Shown here in pieces: positions 1 through 6,891 of a stretch of 16,328 bases of DNA. The position numbers were made by a program, and so were the translations under genes. Each line of letters starts with the position of its first letter. Positions within the stretch are counted from its first letter, which is position 1. The DNA is from JAWLFY01 sp041685355 (GTDB lineage: Bacteria > Planctomycetota > Planctomycetia > Pirellulales > Pirellulaceae). The notes under the pieces were generated by a model that had not been told where the DNA came from, did not search any database, and worked only from the letters and a program-made list of their open reading frames with translations. The stretch covers positions 1 to 16,328 of the forward strand of contig JAWLFY010000115.1 of the NCBI GenBank assembly GCA_041685355.1, read 5' to 3'.

Positions 1-1
1 C

Positions 2-688
2 GGAATGAGGTACGAGGAGTACGTCAAGACGCGTGTGCTCGATCCCGTCGGAGCCGGCGGCATGCGGCTCGGCCGGACTCGCCTCGGCGACCGTGCCGAA
101 ACCGAAGTCCGCTACTACCACCCCGGAACCCGGCCGTCCGTGTTCGCCGAAGACGTTGGCAAACCGGTCCCGGCGCCATACGGCGGTTGGAACCTGGAGG
201 CGATGGACGCCCACGGCGGATGGATCGCGACCGCGAGTGAGCTGGCACGGTTCGCCGCCGCGTTCGACAATCCCCAAGACTGCCCCATCCTGTCCGCCGA
301 CAGCATCCGCGTGATGTACCGACGCCCCGAAACGCCCGCCCCTCACGGACCCGACCTGCCAAACCAGACAGACAAATCACGCGAACGAAATCCGTCACGC
401 GAGCAAGACCCGTCCAAGGGACCGGCATCGGGGGCTTCGGCATCGGCACCACCGGACGACCGACCGGTCTACTACTCGTGCGGCTGGAGCAATCGCGACG
501 TCGGCGACGGACGATTCAACCGCTGGCACAACGGTTCCCTCCCCGGAACGCTGGCGATCCTGATCCGCCGCCACGACGGCATCAACATGGTCGGCTTGGT
601 CAACACCCGAACCAGCCCGAACACCGATCGTCTCGCCGCGGCCCTCGACCGCATGCTCCATCAGGCAACCCGATTCCTCCGCCCTTAG
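2..688 (+). CDS. Serine hydrolase, beta-lactamase-related family (3' part only)
   Basis: The reading frame is open to the left edge, so this is the C-terminal ~228 residues of a longer protein; the first in-frame ATG (base 5) lies inside a conserved stretch (YEEYVKTRVLDPVG) and is probably not the start. The family (class C beta-lactamase/D-alanyl-D-alanine carboxypeptidase/esterase fold, Pfam Beta-lactamase) uses a nucleophilic Ser in an SxxK motif and a Tyr in a YxN motif, both of which would lie upstream. What is visible is the helix segment TASELARFAAAF and the third active-site motif, HNGSLPGT (HxG, equivalent to KTG), about 45 residues from the end. A Pro/Ser/Asp-rich insert occupies bases about 340-470. 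The substrate cannot be predicted; planctomycete members are mostly predicted secreted esterases or peptidases. The stop codon lies inside a hairpin repeat, and the gene converges with the M20 gene. Confidence 0.82.
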   Translation, partial: GMRYEEYVKTRVLDPVGAGGMRLGRTRLGDRAETEVRYYHPGTRPSVFAEDVGKPVPAPYGGWNLEAMDAHGGWIATASELARFAAAFDNPQDCPILSADSIRVMYRRPETPAPHGPDLPNQTDKSRERNPSREQDPSKGPASGASASAPPDDRPVYYSCGWSNRDVGDGRFNRWHNGSLPGTLAILIRRHDGINMVGLVNTRTSPNTDRLAAALDRMLHQATRFLRP

Positions 689-714
689 CGGCACGGCGCA
701 AGCCGTCCGGTCTT
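685..714 (+). repeat. GCAA-loop hairpin repeat overlapping a stop codon, between convergent genes
   Basis: The sequence around 693-706 is ACGGC-GCAA-GCCGT, a 5-bp stem with a GNRA-type tetraloop, flanked by TTAGCGG on the left and CCGG on the right. The TAG inside TTAGCGG (686-688) is the stop of the upstream serine hydrolase gene. It lies between two convergent stops (688 and 717), so it may help end transcription in both directions, but it has no T-run and is not a classical intrinsic terminator. Its outline (TAGCGG, stem, loop, stem, CCG) resembles the GTGAA-loop elements found elsewhere in the window. I know similar sequences as dispersed repeats in planctomycete genomes, from memory only. 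Confidence 0.5.
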
Positions 715-716
715 AC

Positions 717-2120
717 TCAGTCTCCCGCGGACGGCGCCAGCAGGTCGATCGCCGCAGCCCCCATCGCGGTGATCCCCGTGACCAGCGTCGGTCGAAGATC
801 GGGGTAGTAGACGGGAGAGTGAAGCGATAACGGCCGTGGCAATCGACTCATCCGTTCGGGCGAGATCGAACCCAACCCGAACATCATCACCGGCACGCCA
901 TCGCGGCCGAACATCCCGAAATCCTCCGCACCCATCGTTTGCGGAGCCTCGTGAACTCTCTCTTCGCCAAGCACTCGGCGGAACACCGGCACGATCCGTT
1001 CGACCAAGTCGCGATCGTTGAACACCGCGTCGGTTCCCTCGGTCACCGTCACCTCCGGCTCCGGTGCCCCGCATGCGACCGCGACCCCCTTCGCCTTCCG
1101 TTCGATCGCTTCCAAGATCTGCTCGCGGACCTCCTGCGAATAACTCCGTACGGTCAACTTCAACTCGCACGCGTCCGAAATGATGTTGTGCTTCGTCCCC
1201 CCTTCGATCGACCCGACCGTGACCACCGCGGGCTCGGTCGGCAACACTTCGCGGCTGACGATCGTCTGCAACGCCATCACCAACTGCGCCGCCTGCACGA
1301 TCGGGTCGACGGTCGTGTGCGGCTGCGCCCCGTGACCGCCGACGCCGCGAACCGTGATGTCAACGCTGTCGACGTTGGCCATCGCGAACCCGCCCCGGTA
1401 CGCGACGTTGCCGGCCGGAAGTAACGGTGTGACGTGCAACGCGACGGCGAAATCGGGGCGACCGAACCGTCGGTACAAACCGTCGTCGAGCATCGCCCGG
1501 GCGCCCGCGACGAGTTCCTCCGCCGGTTGGCCGACCAACATCACCGTCCCTTTCCACGCGTCCCGGTTGGCGGCCAAGTACCTCGCCACACCGACCAGAT
1601 TCGTCATGTGCAAGTCGTGCCCGCAAGCGTGCATCACGCCGACCTGGCCGTCACCCGACGGGTCATCGGTCTTCACCTCCGACGCGTACTCCAATCCCGT
1701 CTGTTCGGTGACCGGCAACGCGTCGAGGTCGGTACGCAACAACAATCGCTTCCCTTCGCCGTTGCGGAGGATCCCGACCACCCCGAAACCGCCGACACCG
1801 GTCGTCACCTCCGCGCCAACGTCGGCCAATTCCGCCGCGATCCGCGCGGCCGTCTCCTTCTCCTGCAACGAAAGTTCAGGATTCCGGTGTAGATGCTCAT
1901 ACAACGGAATCAAGTCGTCGATGTTCTGCTTCGCCCAACTCGCCGGCTCCTCGCCCCGCGCGACCGACACCGGCCCCAACACCGATACGATCGCCATCAC
2001 GATCGCCCCCCAACGTCCCTGGCATCCGGCGCGACCGATGCCTACGCGACCGACCCCTAAGTTACCGACGTGCACGTGACATTCCCGAACAGAACCACCC
2101 CATCGACTCAAAACTCGCAT
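717..2120 (-). CDS. Secreted M20D-family metallo-amidohydrolase (hippurate/IAA-amino acid hydrolase-like)
   Basis: A 467-residue protein of the M20D peptidase/amidohydrolase family, which removes the amino acid or acyl group from N-acyl amino acids with a binuclear metal centre. Visible motifs are RTDLDALPVTE (129-139), the metal-binding ACGHD with C166 and H168, QPAEE with E201/E202, ALHV with H229, the dimer-domain GGHGAQPHTTVDPI (261-274), MGAEDF (396-401) and the C-terminal LHSP with H434. All expected metal ligands are present. A hydrophobic stretch at 39-54 followed by ARG|EEP suggests a signal peptide with a long basic leader, so it likely works in the periplasm. The open frame extends to 2642, but that extension reads through a minisatellite. 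The start at 2120 is preceded by GGAG at a spacing of 7; an adjacent ATG at 2123 is equally possible, and ATG 2144 has no ribosome site. It is transcribed divergently from the sugar-acid operon; the substrate is unknown. Confidence 0.9.
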   Translation of the reverse strand: MRVLSRWGGSVRECHVHVGNLGVGRVGIGRAGCQGRWGAIVMAIVSVLGPVSVARGEEPASWAKQNIDDLIPLYEHLHRNPELSLQEKETAARIAAELADVGAEVTTGVGGFGVVGILRNGEGKRLLLRTDLDALPVTEQTGLEYASEVKTDDPSGDGQVGVMHACGHDLHMTNLVGVARYLAANRDAWKGTVMLVGQPAEELVAGARAMLDDGLYRRFGRPDFAVALHVTPLLPAGNVAYRGGFAMANVDSVDITVRGVGGHGAQPHTTVDPIVQAAQLVMALQTIVSREVLPTEPAVVTVGSIEGGTKHNIISDACELKLTVRSYSQEVREQILEAIERKAKGVAVACGAPEPEVTVTEGTDAVFNDRDLVERIVPVFRRVLGEERVHEAPQTMGAEDFGMFGRDGVPVMMFGLGSISPERMSRLPRPLSLHSPVYYPDLRPTLVTGITAMGAAAIDLLAPSAGD

Positions 2121-2154
2121 CATCTCTCTCCGTTCGTGTGCCATGGTCACGAGT

Positions 2155-2175
2155 GGTCCAAAAAATAAACGGACC
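2155..2175. promoter_or_regulatory. Inverted repeat with AT-rich spacer upstream of the M20 gene
   Basis: GGTCC (2155-2159) and GGACC (2171-2175) form a perfect 5-base inverted repeat around an 11-base spacer of almost only A and T, a strong local departure from the GC-rich surroundings. It lies 35 bases upstream of the M20 start. It could be a regulator-binding palindrome or a short hairpin in the leader. Five paired bases alone are weak evidence. Confidence 0.25.
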
Positions 2176-2308
2176 GGATTCGTCTTCACGATCGTACCGC
2201 AAAAACGCCGCAATGAAGTCGTTCCATGCCGATGGCCGCCTTCCACCGGCAAGCAAACACGGTCCGCCGCCCCAGGACATCCCACGCCGGTTCGCCTCCG
2301 CCCCACCC

Positions 2309-2402
2309 GAACAACCAACAACCAACAACCAACAGCGAACAACCAACAACCAACAGCGAACAACCAACAACCAACAACGAACAACCAACAACCAACAACG
2401 AC
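2309..2402. repeat. Heptamer-based minisatellite (21-base higher-order unit)
   Basis: The tract is built from the heptamer AACCAAC arranged in 21-base units of the form GAACAACCAACAACCAACAGC. The first unit carries one extra heptamer (28 bases); the next three are 21 bases each. The units end in AGC, AGC, AAC and AAC, so they form two similar pairs. Because 7 and 21 divide into frames, all three minus-strand frames read as VVGCWLL-like hydrophobic peptides and the plus strand as NNQQPTT, which creates spurious ORFs. The tract is purine/cytosine-only on this strand and may expand or contract. Heptamer tandem repeats are known in cyanobacteria (STRR sequences); a link here is only by analogy. 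Confidence 0.85.
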
Positions 2403-2432
2403 CCCACGGCGGAAATCGGCCCGCGTTTCAGG

Positions 2433-2438
2433 TATAGT
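2433..2438 (+). promoter_or_regulatory. Possible -10 box (TATAGT) for the sugar-acid operon
   Basis: TATAGT matches the sigma-70 -10 consensus at five of six positions and stands 63 bases before the BNR start codon, just after the minisatellite. No convincing -35 hexamer is present about 17 bases upstream. It is the best promoter candidate for the operon, but weak. Confidence 0.3.
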
Positions 2439-2501
2439 CGTCGTCTCAATCGCGACTCCCCATCTGAATCCCCCCCACCCGCCCCCGCGAGCCCGATCCC
2501 G

Positions 2502-3674
2502 ATGCGTTTTCCCCTTCGCCTCCCGCCCACCCTGCTTGCGGCTTCGATCGCCGCGGCAATTCTCGGTCATCACGACTCGGTAGCCGACGAACCCGCGTTC
2601 CAAAAGCCGCCCGCTCACGTCGCGCCCCCCGCGCCAAAACACGCCACGACCAACCGCGCGTTCCAGGGGATCCCGAGCCTTGCGGTTGCCCCAGGCGGAC
2701 GGCTATGGGCGGATTGGTACGCCGGCGTGACCCCGGGCGAAGACCAAAATAACTATGTCGTCGTCAGTACCAGCGGCGACGACGGCGAGACCTGGGAGGA
2801 GGTGTTGGTCGTCGACCCCGACGGCGATGGACCGGTTCGCGCCTTCGATCCGGAACTCTGGATGGCCCCCGACGGCCGACTGTTCGTGTTCTGGGCCCAA
2901 GCCGAAGGACACGACGGATCGGTTGCCGGCGTGTGGTGCGTCACGACCGATTCGCCCGACGACCCGCGGCCGACCTGGAGCGAACCGCGGCGACTGACCG
3001 ACGGAATCATGATGTGCAAGCCGCTCGTCCTCTCGACCGGCGAATGGGTGTTGCCCGCGTCGACGTGGCGGAAGACCGATGACAGCGCTCGCATGATCGT
3101 CTCCGATGACGAAGGTGAAACTTGGTCACTCCGCGGGGCGTGCAACGTCCCGGTCGACGCGAGACGGTTCGACGAGCACATGTTCGTCGAACGACGTGAC
3201 GGTTCGCTCTGGTTGCTCGCGCGGACCAACTACGGGATCGGCCAAAGCGTCTCGACCGACCGTGGAAAGACCTGGCCCGACCTGAAACCCTCCACGATCC
3301 GACATCCCTCGGCGCGGTTCTTCATCCGACGTCTCGAATCGGGCAACCTCCTGCTCGTCAAGCACGGCCCGATCGACGAGCAAACCGGTCGATCGCACCT
3401 GATGGCGTTCCTCTCCGAAGACGACGGTCAAAGTTGGAACGACGGGTTGATGTTGGATGAGCGGAGCGGCGTCTCCTACCCCGACGGCCAACAACAAGAC
3501 GACGGGCGGATCCGGATCATCTACGACTACAGCCGGACCGGCGCCCGACACATCTTGATGGCGACCTTCCGCGAACAAGACGTCGCCGCGGGCAAATCGG
3601 TCAGCGACGACGTGAAGCTCCGGCAACTCGTTAGCGAGGCGTCGGGCGGACGCGAAAAGAATTCGTCGAACTGA
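2502..3674 (+). CDS. Secreted BNR/Asp-box beta-propeller protein, sialidase-like superfamily
   Basis: A 390-residue protein with an N-terminal signal peptide (hydrophobic 10-21, likely cleavage after SVA at 28) and a six-bladed sialidase-type propeller (Pfam BNR_2). Four Asp-box motifs (SxDxGxTW) are visible: SGDDGETW (91-98), SDDEGETW (201-208), STDRGKTW (251-258) and SEDDGQSW (305-312). It resembles proteins often labelled exo-alpha-sialidase, but the Arg of the sialidase F/YRIP motif is replaced: the aligned stretch is FQGIPSLAVAP (54-64). True sialic acid cleavage is therefore doubtful, and there is no sialic acid catabolism gene nearby. Its place at the head of a KDG-degradation operon suggests a glycosidase or glycan-binding role on a uronate-containing polymer, which is inference. 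The start at 2502 is chosen because it begins the signal peptide; upstream codons come from the minisatellite. The next gene begins 32 bases downstream. Confidence 0.85.
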   Translation: MRFPLRLPPTLLAASIAAAILGHHDSVADEPAFQKPPAHVAPPAPKHATTNRAFQGIPSLAVAPGGRLWADWYAGVTPGEDQNNYVVVSTSGDDGETWEEVLVVDPDGDGPVRAFDPELWMAPDGRLFVFWAQAEGHDGSVAGVWCVTTDSPDDPRPTWSEPRRLTDGIMMCKPLVLSTGEWVLPASTWRKTDDSARMIVSDDEGETWSLRGACNVPVDARRFDEHMFVERRDGSLWLLARTNYGIGQSVSTDRGKTWPDLKPSTIRHPSARFFIRRLESGNLLLVKHGPIDEQTGRSHLMAFLSEDDGQSWNDGLMLDERSGVSYPDGQQQDDGRIRIIYDYSRTGARHILMATFREQDVAAGKSVSDDVKLRQLVSEASGGREKNSSN

Positions 3675-3706
3675 TCCCGACCTCCGCGACCGACCGGACC
3701 CGAACG

Positions 3707-4456
3707 ATGTTTCCCGATCCACTCCGCCAGCGGCTCCGTGACGCCGGTTTCGTCGCCGTATTGATCCTCGAGGACCCCGACGACGCGGTGCCGCTCGCGC
3801 GAGCCCTGATGGACGGCGGCGTCTCCGCGATGGAACTTACCCTCCGTACACCCTCGGCCATCGAGTCGCTGAAGCGGATCCGACGCGACGTCCCCCAGAT
3901 GCTCGCCGGCGTCGGCACGATCCTGACTCCTGGCCAAGCGACCGAAGCGTCCCAGGCGGGGGCCGCGTTCGGCGTTTCGCCCGGTCTGAACCCCAACGTC
4001 GTCCGCCACGCCGACCGCTCCGGGTTCCCGTTCGCTCCCGGCGTCTGCACCCCGACCGACATCGAACTCGCGGTCGAAGCGGGATGCCGGATGTTGAAAT
4101 TTTTTCCGGCCGAACCGATCGGCGGACTCGCGTATCTGCGGAGCGTCGCCGCCCCGTTTGCCCACCTCGGCGTCGAATTCTTGCCGCTCGGTGGCGTCGA
4201 CGCCGACAACATGGAAAGCTACCTCCTCGACCCGTCGGTCACCGCGGTCGGCGGGTCGTGGGTGACACCCCGATCACGCATCCGCGAACGGGACTGGAAG
4301 GCCGTCACCACGCTCGCCGCCCAAGCCGCTACGATCGTCGCCCGCGCCCGTCCCGCCGCCCCGCCCCCAGGGCACGCCACGCCCGAACGGCACCCCGTGA
4401 CGCAACCCGCGGCGAATGAAACCGGTTCGAACGGTCCCAACGGGGGCACGCGATGA
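3707..4456 (+). CDS. eda: KDPG/KHG aldolase (2-dehydro-3-deoxyphosphogluconate aldolase)
   Basis: A class I aldolase of the KDPG/KHG family (TIM barrel) that splits KDPG into pyruvate and glyceraldehyde 3-phosphate in the Entner-Doudoroff or uronate pathway. Visible motifs are AMELTLRTP with E43, GVGTILTP (69-76), SPGLNPN (91-97), PGVCTPTDIELA (111-122), MLKFFPAE with Schiff-base K131, PLGGVDADN (160-168) and GGSWVTP (182-188). The phosphate-side PTGG motif of the E. coli enzyme appears as PLGG, a change that could alter substrate preference. The family is usually about 205-215 residues; this one has 249 because of a Pro/Ala/Asn/Gly-rich tail of about 35 residues without recognisable fold. 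Its stop overlaps the kinase start as ATGA, so the two are probably translationally coupled. The role in KDG degradation is well supported by the neighbouring kinase. Confidence 0.9.
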   Translation: MFPDPLRQRLRDAGFVAVLILEDPDDAVPLARALMDGGVSAMELTLRTPSAIESLKRIRRDVPQMLAGVGTILTPGQATEASQAGAAFGVSPGLNPNVVRHADRSGFPFAPGVCTPTDIELAVEAGCRMLKFFPAEPIGGLAYLRSVAAPFAHLGVEFLPLGGVDADNMESYLLDPSVTAVGGSWVTPRSRIRERDWKAVTTLAAQAATIVARARPAAPPPGHATPERHPVTQPAANETGSNGPNGGTR

Positions 4457-5514
4457 CCCGCGTCGTGACGTTCGGCGAGATCATGGGGCGGATGGCCACG
4501 CCTGGCCACCAACGGTTCCGGCAAGCGATGCCGGGCACGCTCCAAGTCACGTTCGCCGGCGCCGAAGCCTCGGTCGCCGCGTCAATCGCCTACCTCGGGG
4601 GCGATGCCGCGTTCGTCACGGCGCTCCCCGACCACGCGATCGCCGACGCGTGCGTCGCCGACCTCCGATCGCTCGGGCTCGATACCCGGTTCATCCTCCG
4701 CACACCGTCCGGACGGCTCGGGCTGTACTTCCTGGAAGCCGGCGCGAACCAGCGTCCCAGCAACGTCGTCTACGACCGGGGCGAGTCGTCCGTCGCCATC
4801 ACTCCCGCTGACGCTTACGATTGGGACGCGATCTTCCGCGATGTCGCTTGGTTCGTCATCTCGGGGATCACCCCCGCGATCTCGAGGAACGCGGCCGAGG
4901 TCACCGAGGTCGCATTACGCGAAGCGTCCGATCGCGGCGTTCGAGTCGCGTTCGACATGAACTACCGCGGGAAACTTTGGCGATGGGATCCGTCGGTCCC
5001 GCCACGCGAACTCGCGATGCGGACGATCCGCGAGCTGATGCCAAGGGTCGACCTGTTCGTCGGCGGACGCGAAGACATCGAGGCGGTCCTCGGTTTCGAG
5101 TCCGGGTCGAACCCCGATACCCCGTCGGAACAACTCGCCCACGCGGTCGGCGACCAATTTCCCCGCGTCACCCGCGTGGCGATGACGATCCGCCACAGCC
5201 CGTCAGCGACCGAAAATCGCTACGGCGGAATGCTCTACGACCGCCAAGCCGAACGGGCGTGGTTCGGCCCCGGCGAAGGCGAATTCTATCCGATCGCACG
5301 CATCGTCGACCGCATCGGGACCGGGGACGCGTTCACCGCCGGGCTGCTGTTCGCGCTGACGACCCCAGGCCTCGACGAGCCCCAAACCGCGATCCGCTTC
5401 GCCGCCGCCGCGGGATGCTTGGCGCACTCCATCGAAGGTGACTTCAACTTCACCCGCCGCGATGAAGTCGAAGCCTTGATGACCGGCGACCGCTCCGGAC
5501 GGGTGAACCGATGA
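4453..5514 (+). CDS. kdgK: 2-keto-3-deoxygluconate kinase, PfkB family
   Basis: A 353-residue ribokinase/PfkB-family sugar kinase that phosphorylates 2-keto-3-deoxygluconate to KDPG. The N-terminal segment GEIMGRMATPGHQRF (8-22) and AGAEASVAASIAYLGGDAAF (35-54) match the KDG kinase subgroup rather than fructokinases. The ATP-binding/anion-hole motif DRIGTGDAFTAG (286-297) contains the catalytic base D292. The substrate-lid segment with Tyr (SGRLGLYFLEAGANQRPSNV, 86-105) also fits KdgK. It overlaps the aldolase upstream and the TctCB fusion downstream by four bases each (ATGA at 4453 and 5511), which argues for one transcript with coupled translation. Cytoplasmic, second step after uptake or internal formation of KDG. 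A related sugar-acid kinase activity cannot be excluded. Confidence 0.9.
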   Translation: MTRVVTFGEIMGRMATPGHQRFRQAMPGTLQVTFAGAEASVAASIAYLGGDAAFVTALPDHAIADACVADLRSLGLDTRFILRTPSGRLGLYFLEAGANQRPSNVVYDRGESSVAITPADAYDWDAIFRDVAWFVISGITPAISRNAAEVTEVALREASDRGVRVAFDMNYRGKLWRWDPSVPPRELAMRTIRELMPRVDLFVGGREDIEAVLGFESGSNPDTPSEQLAHAVGDQFPRVTRVAMTIRHSPSATENRYGGMLYDRQAERAWFGPGEGEFYPIARIVDRIGTGDAFTAGLLFALTTPGLDEPQTAIRFAAAAGCLAHSIEGDFNFTRRDEVEALMTGDRSGRVNR

Positions 5515-6890
5515 AACGGATCGCGACGGGACGCACCGCGACGAAGTGCCTGACGATCGCGTCGCTTGCCGCCGTCACGCTGACAACGTTCGCCGGGTGC
5601 ACCCGCGACACGACGTACCCGTCCCAACCGATCTCGCTCGTCTGCCCGTGGTCCGCCGGCGGCGGGACCGACCGCGTCTCTCGGCAAGTCGCGTCACAAC
5701 TTGAGCGCGAACTCGGGGTCCCCGTCAACGTGATCAACGCGACCGGCGGTTCCGGCGTCACCGGCCACACCCGTGGCGCGCTGGCGCGGCCCGACGGCTA
5801 CACGCTGACGATGATCACGGTCGAGCTCAACATGTTGCACTGGCGCGGCCTGACGACGGTCAACCGCCGCGACTTTGCCCCGCTCCGAATGCTGAACCAA
5901 GACAGCGCCGCGTTGTTCGTTCGCGACGACAGCCCGATCGAAGACCTGGATGAGCTGCAAGCGGTAATCGCCGACGCCCCAGGAAAACTGAAGGCCAGCG
6001 GCACGGCGTTCGGCGGAATCTGGCACGTCGCCCTCGCCGGGTGGCTCGATTCCCGTGGCCTCGGTTCGAACGCCGCGACGTGGATCTCGATCAACGGCGC
6101 CGGACCCTCGGCACAAGAACTGATCGCCGGCGGCGTTGACCTGATCTGCTGCTCGCTCCCCGAAGTCGACGCGTTGCTCGCCAGCGGACGGATTCGCAGC
6201 TTAGGTGTGATGTCCGAGTCCCGCATCGACGGCTTCCCCGACGTCCCGACGTTTCGCGAACAGGGACACGATTGGGTGATGGCCGGTTGGCGCGGGATCG
6301 CCGCACCCCGTGACACCCCGCCCGAACGTTTGCAGGTCCTAAACCGGGCCCTCGACAACGTTGTCGCCGACGACGAGTTCGTCGCGTTCATGCGGAACGC
6401 CGGGTTCGACCTGTCGATCCGGGGACCCCAAGCGTTCAAGGAAATCCTGGCCGAACAGGACCAGCGGTTCCGATCCATCTTGACCGGCGACGCGTTCAGC
6501 CGAATCAGCGAGGAGCACTTCGGCGTGTTCGTTTTCCCCACAACGATCGGCGTCATCCTTTTAGGCGTCGCGGTGATCGTGTTTCGCGAAGTCCGACGTG
6601 ACGCCCGGCAACAGGGGCCCGAAGAACTCAAAGGACCACTCGACGCCTCACCTCCGCTCAACCTTCGGCCACCGTTCTATGTCTTGGCCGCCTGTCTCTT
6701 CTACTGGGTCGCCTCGGAACCGCTCGGGTTCGTGCTCACCGCAACCGTGACGCTCGTCGGGTTGTTCCTCGGTTTTCGCGTCCGGCCGCTCACGGGGATC
6801 ACGATCGGGATTCTTGGTAGCCTGCTGACCTACCAGATATTCGCCGGCTTCTTGCGGGTCCCGCTCCCCCGTGGCCCTTGGGGGTGGTGA
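5511..6890 (+). CDS. TctC-TctB fusion of a tripartite tricarboxylate transporter
   Basis: A 459-residue protein joining a Bug/TctC-type solute-binding domain to the small membrane subunit TctB. Residues 1-30 are a lipoprotein signal ending in FAGC (C30). Residues about 35-325 are TctC-like: YPSQPISLVCPWSAGGGTD (36-54), NATGGSGVTG (76-85), RPDGYTL (93-99), KASGTAFGG (161-169), AGGVDLI (206-212). Residues about 334-459 are TctB-like (DUF1468): FGVFVFPTTIGVILLG (337-352), a basic cytoplasmic loop with REVRRDARQQ, ASEPLGFVLTATV (401-413), and a last helix ending in the family-typical VPLPRG (450-455). The first helix of ordinary TctB is missing, so the binding domain on the outside leads directly into the second helix. 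TctA follows, completing the transporter. The neighbouring KDG genes suggest a sugar-acid substrate. No frameshift is needed; the fusion is in one continuous frame. Confidence 0.88.
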   Translation: MKRIATGRTATKCLTIASLAAVTLTTFAGCTRDTTYPSQPISLVCPWSAGGGTDRVSRQVASQLERELGVPVNVINATGGSGVTGHTRGALARPDGYTLTMITVELNMLHWRGLTTVNRRDFAPLRMLNQDSAALFVRDDSPIEDLDELQAVIADAPGKLKASGTAFGGIWHVALAGWLDSRGLGSNAATWISINGAGPSAQELIAGGVDLICCSLPEVDALLASGRIRSLGVMSESRIDGFPDVPTFREQGHDWVMAGWRGIAAPRDTPPERLQVLNRALDNVVADDEFVAFMRNAGFDLSIRGPQAFKEILAEQDQRFRSILTGDAFSRISEEHFGVFVFPTTIGVILLGVAVIVFREVRRDARQQGPEELKGPLDASPPLNLRPPFYVLAACLFYWVASEPLGFVLTATVTLVGLFLGFRVRPLTGITIGILGSLLTYQIFAGFLRVPLPRGPWGW

Positions 6891-6891
6891 C

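Larger units (their letters stand above)
2121..2501. other. Divergent intergenic region, 381 bases
   Basis: This gap separates the divergent M20 (minus) and BNR (plus) genes and must carry promoters for both. It holds the M20 ribosome site (GGAG, 2128-2131), an AT-rich inverted repeat (2155-2175), a 7/21-base minisatellite (2309-2402) and a possible -10 box TATAGT (2433-2438). Open frames crossing it on both strands are products of the repeat and lack protein-like features. I see no RNA gene in it. Confidence 0.6.

Noticed and set aside
2309..2402. CRISPR array
   Set aside because: Units are directly adjacent heptamers with no unique spacers, and there are no cas genes.
2226..2501. N-terminal extension of the BNR protein (NNQQPTTNSEQ repeats)
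   Set aside because: It is minisatellite translation; a proper signal peptide begins at 2502.
2121..2642. N-terminal extension of the M20 protein up to 2642
   Set aside because: It reads through the minisatellite (VVGCWLF repeats) and Arg-rich sequence, overlaps the BNR gene's start, and a good ribosome site exists at 2128-2131 for a start at 2120.
2502..3674. Sialic acid degradation locus
   Set aside because: No N-acetylneuraminate lyase, ManNAc kinase or epimerase is present, and the RIP arginine is missing; the neighbours are KDG enzymes.
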